The notes under the pieces: generated by a model
The model's input: the letters and a program-made list of their open reading frames with translations, nothing else
Database searches by the model: none
Told to the model about the DNA's origin: nothing
Source of the DNA: an uncultured Sphingorhabdus sp.
GTDB lineage: Bacteria > Pseudomonadota > Alphaproteobacteria > Sphingomonadales > Sphingomonadaceae
Reading direction: 5' to 3'
DNA length: 5,290 nt
Assembly (NCBI GenBank): GCA_937873665.1
Contig: CALMYW010000330.1
Location: 1 to 5,290, forward strand
Part shown: positions 1 through 5,290 of the stretch, piece after piece
How the letters are laid out: each line of letters begins with the position of its first letter
Position numbering within the stretch: the first letter of the stretch is position 1
Program-made: the position numbers and the translations under genes

Positions 1-39
1 ATTCACCCGGCCAGAGGTACAGGTTCACCCAACTGACCG

Positions 40-54
40 TCACTCCCACTCGAT
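40..54 (-). other. Putative attachment core, guaA 3'-end-like
   Basis: On the minus strand this reads ATCGAGTGGGAGTGA, which is Ile-Glu-Trp-Glu-stop, the typical end of GMP synthase (GuaA, usually ...TIEWE). The 3' end of guaA is a known integration site for tyrosine-recombinase islands, which leave a copy of the gene end at the far boundary. The sequence to the right is not GuaA, so this would be the distal copy, with the island to the right. Only one copy is in the window, so the direct repeat cannot be confirmed. The match is short and could be chance, but the sites beside it (IHF consensus, tandem arm repeats) support the reading. Confidence 0.5.
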
Positions 55-69
55 CATCAACGAGCCTTC

Positions 70-82
70 TAAGCTGTTGATT
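70..82 (-). promoter_or_regulatory. IHF-consensus site
   Basis: On the minus strand the bases AATCAACAGCTTA match the IHF consensus WATCAANNNNTTR at every defined position. The site lies about 28 bases from the putative core centre and between that core and the tandem 12-mers. In lambda-type intasomes an IHF bend between core and arm sites lets one integrase molecule reach both. By itself such a match occurs by chance now and then; its placement is what makes it notable. Confidence 0.5.
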
Positions 83-141
83 TCAAAGTGTTTACAAGTA
101 GCGCGTGCGATTTTTACCGTCATTTTTACCGTCAAAGTGTT
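83..141 (+). repeat. TCAAAGTGTT direct repeat pair flanking the tandem 12-mers
   Basis: The 10-mer TCAAAGTGTT occurs at 83-92 and again at 132-141, in the same direction. The second copy overlaps the end of the second 12-mer. The pair brackets the tandem array and could be part of the same protein-DNA assembly. The function is unknown. Confidence 0.45.
111..134 (+). repeat. Tandem perfect 12-mers, putative integrase arm-type sites
   Basis: TTTTTACCGTCA occurs twice head to tail with no gap (111-122 and 123-134). Adjacent, same-direction repeats of about 10-12 bases near an attachment core are the usual form of integrase arm-type binding sites in lambda-like and island integrases. A third exact copy lies at 335-346. 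The repeat itself is certain; the integrase role is inference, since no integrase gene is in the window. Confidence 0.7.
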
Positions 142-197
142 GGGCACCAGCATTGGAGCGGGTTTCCGGGCGATTCGACGAAAAGTGACCTTTCGAG

Positions 198-215
198 ATC
201 TATCGACATCTATCG
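198..215 (+). repeat. ATCTATCG direct repeat with ten-base period
   Basis: ATCTATCG occurs at 198-205 and 208-215, so the copies begin exactly ten bases apart, on the same face of the helix. They could be an accessory protein site (for example an excisionase-like factor in an attachment region) or chance. Confidence 0.3.
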
Positions 216-311
216 GCTCGGGAGCCAGCCGTTGAGACCAGCAGTCAGTGAGCTCCATCGTGACGCCGTTGATCGGAAGCCCTACGCCCATGAAGCTGCC
301 TAAGTCATTGT

Positions 312-339
312 CACAAAACATGTTTGTGCCGCTTTTTTT
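312..339 (+). terminator. Weak possible terminator-like hairpin
   Basis: CACAAA and TTTGTG (312-317 and 323-328) can pair around a five-base loop, followed by CCGC and seven T residues (333-339). The stem is short and AT-rich, and the T run does not directly abut it. Only the plus strand would be terminated, and no plus-strand gene leads into it. The T run also belongs to the third 12-mer copy. Low confidence. No clear terminator for the minus-strand operon is seen after its stop at 397. Confidence 0.15.
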
Positions 340-346
340 ACCGTCA
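335..346 (+). repeat. Third copy of the TTTTTACCGTCA 12-mer
   Basis: This is an exact copy of the 12-mer at 111-134, in the same direction and about 200 bases further from the core. It sits within a longer T run (333-339). A weaker relative, TTTACCGTAA, lies at 396-405 and overlaps the stop codon of the McrC-like gene. ACCGTCA also recurs at 36-42 beside the core. Confidence 0.6.
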
Positions 347-396
347 AGGCACTGATTTCCTTGAGCGAACTGCAAACGGCGCAGCAAGCAAAGAAT

Positions 397-2208
397 TTAC
401 CGTAACTCGACGTCAAGCCAATCGCGCCCAGCCCATGTGAACCCATCGCCGGGGCGAACTCCCCCGCCACCCTTTGGGCGCGCTGTGAGCCGCCGTTTCC
501 CACCCGAAGTCTTCAGGGACCAAGTCGATTGGCAGGTCTCGCATTGGCAATAGAAGTCGGCTGGCGGGCTGGCGATGAGCCGCGCCTGATGACCGCACTG
601 CCTTGACAGTACGTCGACATCTTCCACTGCTGCCTCGACCAGCTTACTGACCTGAACATTCGCGGACTCGCGCAGAGTTGCCGTCAGCTCCGCGGACTGT
701 CGTTCGTTCAGCGGAGCGACTAGGCGAACATGGGTTGCTGTGACTCCCTCAAATTGTTCAGGCCAACCATCGGTCAGCCGCTTAACCGCAGATGGGAGCG
801 GCCCAAGCTTTAGCCCATACCGTTCGATCGGTTTTCGGAGCAGCCACTCATCCAGGGTCCGGCCCATCCTCTCGACCACATACAAATCCAGAGGAGATAT
901 CGAAAGTTGAGATGAAGTATCAATGCCGCCTATCCCAGGCCAGCAGACAACCCGCCCTTCGTCAATATTCCCCGCGGCAGCCTGCGGATCTCCGTACCAA
1001 GCGCATGGAACAAACCGCAGGCCCACTTTGTCCGATCCATCGATGACCCAGTCGAGTCCATCTGGATACATCGAAAAGGCTCTTCCTGCCCAACGAAAGC
1101 TCAGCCGGCCATCTTGCTCGCGATATCCGTAGCGCTCCAAGGCGCGCCTCATTACCAATCCTACATAACTGCTGTAGGCTGCCTGCAATTGTTGTTGCCG
1201 AGCCAATCGCTCCTCCGGGGCTAACTCCCGTTCCTCTTTCTCATCCCGCAAGTTCTCCCAGAGCACTGGCAGGCGCTTGTAGTGGGGATCATGATTCAGT
1301 ATGTTTGTTCTGTGGACTTGGGCCGGCACAACTGCGTTTGGAGGGAGCAACGTGTAGAGCCCCCTCTGCATCAAGCCGCGGACCGCACGAAGCTGGGCTT
1401 CCAGTTGCTTCAACGCATCTTTCCCGGCCTCCAGCTGAATGCCCGTGTTGTCATCCTGATAAGTCTCGCCCCAAAGTCTGCATATATCTACTCGAACTCG
1501 AAAGTGAGTCAACTCTGAGTCCTGGAATTTCAGAGCCTTCTCGAGCCTGGCATTGACGCTGCGGATGCGCCGCAATCGATTCACAAGATGTCGCTCAAGA
1601 CGATCAAGAAGGCGTTTGTAAAGCCTATTTTCATAGATTGCATAGTCGTCCTCACTGAAGCGCGCTAATAGCTTGCGCGGCAAGACGCCGCTGAGCGTGC
1701 GCTGCTGCCAGCAGTCAGAGTGCGACGCTAAGTGACTGAGCGTCGAGGTGGACATACGACGCACGCGTGCTACGGGTGCGACCAATTCCTCGTACCGCAG
1801 GTCTCTTCTCGGTCGATCAGATATCTCATGAAGATGTCCGCCACGTAGAACCTCAGCCAAGCGGCGTTCGACTTCCTCCAGTTCACATTGAGCTGCCAGT
1901 TCGGAAGGAAGCATCGGCGAAACATTGCCTCGTTGCGAATTCACTAGTTTGCCGAAGATCGCGACTATCGCTTCAGAAGACAGCTCCGCGTCATCCTGAT
2001 CAACGTCAGAAAGATCAGTCTCAGCAAAATGGTATTCAACGCCCTCAAGAGTAATGGCACCAGAACCATCATCCAACAGAACCTGGCCTCCTTCAATTTC
2101 GCTGTGTCCGTTGAAGATCGCGGGATCAAGCAAGCAGTAGCGGCCAGGGATCAATCTGGTTGGCAGCTGAGGGAGCTTCTCTCCCGTAAAACGGTCTAGA
2201 ACCCTCAT
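397..2208 (-). CDS. DUF2357 / McrC-like partner protein
   Basis: This 603-residue protein is the probable partner of the upstream McrB-like NTPase. Residues 1-150 are a mixed N-terminal region with acidic stretches. The DUF2357-type core then contains GVLPRKLLARFSEDDYAIYENR (YENR motif at 192-195), Arg-rich helices, and later IL-HDP-YK and LWENL blocks that commonly follow in this family. In McrC proteins a PD-(D/E)xK nuclease comes next. Here MYPDGLDW (P382, D383) is followed by GLRFVPC with no (D/E)xK, so a catalytic site is not evident. Near the C-terminus C538-x-H540-x13-C554-x-C556-x2-C559 resembles a zinc knuckle, before a Gly/Lys/Arg-rich tail. The ATG start at 2208 overlaps the upstream stop as ATGA and has AAGGA nine bases before it. 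A longer in-frame version would need a TTG at 2286 inside the upstream gene and is less likely. Last gene of the unit; the family call is by motif pattern, not by search. Confidence 0.87.
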   Translation of the reverse strand: MRVLDRFTGEKLPQLPTRLIPGRYCLLDPAIFNGHSEIEGGQVLLDDGSGAITLEGVEYHFAETDLSDVDQDDAELSSEAIVAIFGKLVNSQRGNVSPMLPSELAAQCELEEVERRLAEVLRGGHLHEISDRPRRDLRYEELVAPVARVRRMSTSTLSHLASHSDCWQQRTLSGVLPRKLLARFSEDDYAIYENRLYKRLLDRLERHLVNRLRRIRSVNARLEKALKFQDSELTHFRVRVDICRLWGETYQDDNTGIQLEAGKDALKQLEAQLRAVRGLMQRGLYTLLPPNAVVPAQVHRTNILNHDPHYKRLPVLWENLRDEKEERELAPEERLARQQQLQAAYSSYVGLVMRRALERYGYREQDGRLSFRWAGRAFSMYPDGLDWVIDGSDKVGLRFVPCAWYGDPQAAAGNIDEGRVVCWPGIGGIDTSSQLSISPLDLYVVERMGRTLDEWLLRKPIERYGLKLGPLPSAVKRLTDGWPEQFEGVTATHVRLVAPLNERQSAELTATLRESANVQVSKLVEAAVEDVDVLSRQCGHQARLIASPPADFYCQCETCQSTWSLKTSGGKRRLTARPKGGGGVRPGDGFTWAGRDWLDVELR

Positions 2209-4580
2209 GCCCCACGATCCTTGCGGCGACGATCTTCCGCCAACAGGCCCAGGGATCGACGTGGCTCCGACTTCCAACTCTTCCAAATCGACGTCAGCCC
2301 TCCCTCGACTGCGGCGAGGTCATCTATCGATGCGTCATATCGTCCCGTCACCTTGCCACGCCGAAAGACACGGCTAGCCAGCAGATGGTCAAGAGCATCC
2401 TCCTTGCGTCCGCCCGCGGCCATGAATACGGGGATGAATCGCATGGCCTGTCGCTCAAAGCGATTACCCCACCCAAGGTCAAATCGATCTTGCAGGATGC
2501 TTGTCAGCGGCCCGGTGGTCAACTCGTCAAGCAACTCCTCCACCTCAGTCGAATGCTGGGTCACCGCCTCGTCAAAGCGCGCGACCAATGACGAATAGCT
2601 AAAACATGCCTTCGGCTTCGCGACAACCTTAAAGCTGGACTCATGCCGCGGCAACGTCATGATGTGCGCACGGTCATACGTCTTGTCCGCAAACTCACTG
2701 GTAGTCTCGTCATGGTTTGCTGTCCCAACGAACCAGACATTGTGTGGGACGCGGATTTTCCGTCCCTCTACCAACAGTGCAGGCGCATTCGGCAATTGAC
2801 TTTCAGACAGGCTGATCAGACGTTCTCTAGGATCGTTCTTCTCAAGCGCCGAAAGAAATTCAGCGAAGTATTGCTCGGGACGAGAAAGGTTCATCTCGTC
2901 AAGCAATATGATGTTGCACCGATTTCTGTAGGCGCTAGTCTGCGCTGTGTACAACCCTTGCAAGCAATCTCGCTCATAGAACCGCTTTTCAAAGGCGTTG
3001 TAATGACCGAGAAGATCATCCCGGTCGCGCCATCCAGCCTGAACGGCAATATCAGTGCAGTGGCCACCCATCGCCTTGGCAAAGGCTTTCGCAAGACTGG
3101 TCTTACCCGTACCGCTTATGCCCTGGAAGATGTGCAACTGGCTCATGGACAAACCGCCAATCAACAGCTGAATATCTTCGATCCGGAAGTAGAGCGGAGC
3201 CCCCTCCTCCGCCTGAGCGATACGCTGCTGCAACTCCAAGGAAAACTTCTTCAAGTCCGGCACTTCCGACTCAGGAATACTCAATTCCTTCGCCTTCCGA
3301 TCCCTTACCCAGTCGGCGGTCGACGCCTTGTCCATCCAAGACATTTGCGGGAAAGGTGTATCAGCTTGCTGTGACTGAGTTAGATCGTCCACCGTCTTAC
3401 CCAGATCATTGAGTCGTGCGCTCAAGATGAGGTTGTTCTTCTCCAGTGCTCGCTTTTCCTTTTCTAAATTCTCCTTGTCGCTAACACCGAGTCGCAGTCG
3501 ATGCAGCTGCGCCTTAGCGTCTGCCAGATCCTGATGAACCTCATCCAGCTGAGATCTTTGTTCATCGCGGATCTTTCGGAGCGTGTCGTTTTCCGACTTG
3601 AGCTGATCGTCCGCACCACTAGCGATTTGATTTTCGAGTTGAGTAATCTTGCGCCTGGATGCAGATAGCTCATCGAGGAGTTCTCGCGGCAAACGCCCGG
3701 CTAACGCGTCGGAAAATTCTCGGTACTGTTCAACTCGCTCCTCAGCTTGTGTCCAGTCCAAATAGACCTTCTTGAGCCGCTCCTCGGCTCGTTGGCGCGC
3801 CTCTGTCAGACGCGCGGCCTCCTGAGCGCCCTCGCGCAGAGCATCCTCCCGAATTTGGGATTTGCTGTGCTCCAGTTCCTTCCATTCCGCATCAAGCCGG
3901 CGCTGTGCCTGTTGGAGAGAGCGTTCCTTGCTAGCAATCTCCGCGTCGCGCTCAAGAAGTTTCGTGGATCTCTCTGCCTCGTGATCAAGCGTCTGTTGTT
4001 CTGCTTGATGGATGAGCAATTGAATCTCTGTTCGCCTGGACTCAAGCTCCGATATCTCCTTTCTTAGGTCAGCAAGCGCTGCAGTGTTTTGGGATGCAAA
4101 GCCGGTACGCGCGTCAAGTTCGCGCTTCTCCAGCTCCCGCTCCCTGTCCGCTTGCTGCGACTCATTCTTCTTCAACTCGATTTGCCTGTCTCGCACATCC
4201 TTGTCGAGCTTCTCCAGCTTTTCAGCAAATTCCTTGTTTTCCTTGCTACGTCGAGCGACCGGTTCCTCCAGCCTTTTCAACTCCTCAGAGCGCTTCTCCA
4301 GGCCCTCGTTCAAATCCCGGACGCCTTTTGCAAGATCGGCCAACTCTGAAAGTGCCGCGTCCAATTCCGACTTCTTAACTGGATCTGCTTTTTCGAGCGC
4401 GTCGAGCTGCATAGTTCCAAGTGCAGGGATTTCCGCGTCGACACCTTCATTCTTTAAGAGAGGCGCTATGGCTCCGATTCCCGCCTTGACCTTCTGAAGG
4501 GCGCTCGCCATCGTGCCCCCGGTGACGTTTTGACCTTGGGTGCCATTCCCCTTATTCGAATTTTTTTGAGGCTTTGCCAT
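2205..4580 (-). CDS. Coiled-coil McrB-like AAA+ NTPase (probable GTPase), CoCoNuT-like
   Basis: This 791-residue protein probably serves as the motor and scaffold of a type IV-restriction-like defence complex. Residues 1-65 are a polar, Gly/Asn/Gln-rich head and a short helical stretch. Residues about 70-400 are almost unbroken Glu/Lys/Arg/Leu/Gln heptad-like sequence, a long coiled coil. The AAA+ module follows: Walker A GISGTGKT at 487-494, Walker B LLDEMN at 559-564 (acidic pair D561, E562), sensor block TANHDETT with N622, and DRA at 636-638 (a candidate Arg finger). A helical lid includes the block GWGNRFERQ. LLDEMN and DETT...DRA are typical of the McrB-like branch that pairs with DUF2357 proteins; GTP use is known for E. 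coli McrB and is inferred here. The start at 4580 is preferred over the in-frame ATG at 4631. It lies one base after the upstream stop and has AAGGGA ten bases upstream, whereas 4631 has no ribosome site and would overlap the upstream gene by 50 bases. E. coli McrB is shorter and lacks the coiled coil. Confidence 0.92.
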   Translation of the reverse strand: MAKPQKNSNKGNGTQGQNVTGGTMASALQKVKAGIGAIAPLLKNEGVDAEIPALGTMQLDALEKADPVKKSELDAALSELADLAKGVRDLNEGLEKRSEELKRLEEPVARRSKENKEFAEKLEKLDKDVRDRQIELKKNESQQADRERELEKRELDARTGFASQNTAALADLRKEISELESRRTEIQLLIHQAEQQTLDHEAERSTKLLERDAEIASKERSLQQAQRRLDAEWKELEHSKSQIREDALREGAQEAARLTEARQRAEERLKKVYLDWTQAEERVEQYREFSDALAGRLPRELLDELSASRRKITQLENQIASGADDQLKSENDTLRKIRDEQRSQLDEVHQDLADAKAQLHRLRLGVSDKENLEKEKRALEKNNLILSARLNDLGKTVDDLTQSQQADTPFPQMSWMDKASTADWVRDRKAKELSIPESEVPDLKKFSLELQQRIAQAEEGAPLYFRIEDIQLLIGGLSMSQLHIFQGISGTGKTSLAKAFAKAMGGHCTDIAVQAGWRDRDDLLGHYNAFEKRFYERDCLQGLYTAQTSAYRNRCNIILLDEMNLSRPEQYFAEFLSALEKNDPRERLISLSESQLPNAPALLVEGRKIRVPHNVWFVGTANHDETTSEFADKTYDRAHIMTLPRHESSFKVVAKPKACFSYSSLVARFDEAVTQHSTEVEELLDELTTGPLTSILQDRFDLGWGNRFERQAMRFIPVFMAAGGRKEDALDHLLASRVFRRGKVTGRYDASIDDLAAVEGGLTSIWKSWKSEPRRSLGLLAEDRRRKDRGA
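2218..2222 (-). promoter_or_regulatory. Ribosome binding site of the McrC-like gene
   Basis: AAGGA on the minus strand lies nine bases before the ATG at 2208, within the last codons of the McrB-like gene. Together with the ATGA overlap it supports the 603-residue form of the downstream protein over a TTG start at 2286. Confidence 0.65.
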
Positions 4581-4581
4581 A

Positions 4582-5290
4582 TCAATACCATCCCTTATAA
4601 ATCTGCACCCAGTCGACGACGAACTCTGCATAACTCAAAGCATCATCCTTGCTTATTCGATCGACTCCGGAGTGACCTGCCTTCTTGTTTCTGGCATCAG
4701 TCATTTCAAGTACCCTATTGAGTCGAAGCTCATCTGAGCTGAGACTGAAAAAGGGATGATCTCGATGATCAACGGTTGCAAGCAGAGCAGCGAAAAGCAA
4801 AGCCTTTACTGAACTCGACCCCTTCCGAACGGCGGTTCGAACTTGGTCCAAGTCTTGTCCTGAAAGTTTCTTTATGACGTCATCAGTGAAGCCAGAAACT
4901 GCCAAGGATTGAAGGTAGTACATGGCTTCGCCGTCCCGCCAATCCTTCTGATCTTTCCAATGCGGCAAACGTCTCACATCAGGCGGATAGGCTTTCAGCA
5001 ACCACTGCAGCACACTCTCCACAAGTTTATTTGTCTCATTCAACAGGCCACTTATGTCTTCCTGCCACGGCTTGTCCAGACTCGATAGCAGTGCCGTCTT
5101 TCGAAGGACACTGGCGAGATAGCCTTCGATAATCGGAAAATTCCGAGACCAGTTGTAGTCAGCGAGAAGCTCCAAGTCGACTTGATTCTCTAACGAACGC
5201 AACCATTCAGCAGGCGTCATATTTGTAGACGCAGACTTATCCAGTGAATTTGCAATATAGCGTGCAGCACCATCGTTTCGCGGGAGAATT
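4582..5290 (-). CDS. Partial gene (5' end outside window); C-terminal HEPN-like RNxxxxH motif
   Basis: Only the C-terminal 235 residues are visible. The frame stays open from the right edge, with no stop and no ATG, GTG or TTG before the ATG at 5220. That ATG has no Shine-Dalgarno sequence, so it is most likely an internal methionine. The visible part is soluble and mostly helical, with no signal peptide or membrane segment. Near the end comes D-A-R-N-K-K-A-G-H (Arg at visible residue 200, Asn 201, His 206), then a helix rich in Tyr, Trp and Val. An Arg followed by a polar residue and a His five residues after the Arg, at the N-terminus of a helix, is the RX4-6H signature of HEPN RNases. HEPN proteins often accompany McrBC-like defence genes. 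The stop lies one base before the next start, so the two genes are probably co-translated. I do not recognise the family; an RNase role is inferred from one motif and the context. Confidence 0.8.
   Translation of the reverse strand, partial: ILPRNDGAARYIANSLDKSASTNMTPAEWLRSLENQVDLELLADYNWSRNFPIIEGYLASVLRKTALLSSLDKPWQEDISGLLNETNKLVESVLQWLLKAYPPDVRRLPHWKDQKDWRDGEAMYYLQSLAVSGFTDDVIKKLSGQDLDQVRTAVRKGSSSVKALLFAALLATVDHRDHPFFSLSSDELRLNRVLEMTDARNKKAGHSGVDRISKDDALSYAEFVVDWVQIYKGWY
4591..4596 (-). promoter_or_regulatory. Ribosome binding site of the McrB-like gene
   Basis: AAGGGA on the minus strand lies ten bases before the ATG at 4580, inside the last codons of the upstream gene. It decides the start: the alternative ATG at 4631 has no comparable site. 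Its position means ribosomes finishing the upstream gene pass directly over it, favouring coupled translation. Confidence 0.65.

Larger units (their letters stand above)
1..396. other. Gene-free island-boundary region
   Basis: No convincing gene lies here. The longest frame, 387-40 on the minus strand, begins with TTG, has no ribosome site, and runs through the repeat array and the attachment core. Its ending, MIEWE, is best explained by the copied guaA-type core rather than by a real protein. The region is instead dense in short repeats and site-like sequences, which are listed separately. I read it as attachment-site DNA between the last island gene (stop at 397) and the flanking chromosome to the left of about position 40. 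Confidence 0.6.

Noticed and set aside
40..387. Minus-strand frame of 115 codons ending in MIEWE
   Set aside because: TTG start, no ribosome site, and it passes through the tandem repeats (giving TVKMTVK). The ending is explained by the guaA-like core. A shorter ATG version at 321 is no better supported.
2205..2286. Longer form of the McrC-like protein starting at TTG 2286
   Set aside because: It would overlap the upstream gene by about 80 bases. The ATG at 2208 has AAGGA at good spacing and an ATGA junction.
3320..3345. Internal start (Met 413/416) that could make a short AAA-only form like McrB-S of E. coli
   Set aside because: No Shine-Dalgarno sequence precedes either methionine, so a second product is not supported.
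2643..3374. Plus-strand open frame of 243 codons
   Set aside because: It lies wholly opposite the strongly conserved AAA+ domain, and its translation has no recognisable domain. It is a shadow of the minus-strand gene.
4084..4497. Plus-strand open frame rich in Ser and Phe (137 codons)
   Set aside because: Its composition is what the complement of Glu/Lys-rich coiled-coil codons gives. It is a shadow frame.
4509..4511. Alternative in-frame ATG of the McrB-like gene at residue 24, after a run of G
   Set aside because: Possible, but the ATG at 4580 is one base after the upstream stop and has AAGGGA at good spacing, so it is the better start.
1..5290. CRISPR array, tRNA, rRNA, insertion sequence or integrase gene
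   Set aside because: No spaced repeat array, tRNA-like cloverleaf, transposase or recombinase motif was seen on either strand. The 12-mers are too few and too unevenly spaced for CRISPR.

Overview
The window is moderately GC-rich bacterial DNA. It looks like one end of a genomic island in a proteobacterium. The host group is inferred from base composition, Shine-Dalgarno-type ribosome sites, an IHF-consensus site and a possible guaA-type attachment core. No housekeeping gene is present to confirm it.

All three supported genes lie on the minus strand and are read from right to left as one tightly packed unit. (1) 5290-4582 is the 3' part of a gene that enters from beyond the right edge. Its C-terminus carries an RNxxxxH motif of the kind found in HEPN RNases. 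(2) 4580-2205 encodes a 791-residue protein with a very long coiled coil followed by an McrB-like AAA+ domain (Walker A GISGTGKT, Walker B LLDEMN, sensor block NHDETT, DRA). (3) 2208-397 encodes a 603-residue protein with the YENR motif and layout of DUF2357/McrC-type partners, plus a C-terminal Cys/His cluster. Genes 1 and 2 are separated by one base (TGA-T-ATG). Genes 2 and 3 overlap as ATGA.

A coiled-coil McrB-type NTPase, a DUF2357/McrC-type partner and a possible HEPN RNase match the general plan of McrBC-like type IV restriction systems. They fit especially well with the coiled-coil branch described as CoCoNuTs (coiled-coil nuclease tandems), thought to act on RNA or the translation apparatus. 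The McrC-like partner shows no clear PD-(D/E)xK active site, so the DNA-cutting function may be missing. If so, the possible HEPN protein could be the effector. That last point is inference.

The left 396 bases hold no convincing gene but are highly structured. From left to right they contain: a 15-base string matching the usual coding sequence for the GuaA C-terminus (IEWE-stop), an exact IHF consensus site, and two tandem perfect 12-mers (TTTTTACCGTCA). A third copy of the 12-mer lies about 200 bases further in. Core, IHF site and tandem arm sites appear in the same order and at similar spacing to the P' side of lambda-type attachment sites. I therefore read about 36-134 as an island attachment site, with chromosome or another element to its left and the defence operon directly inside the boundary.
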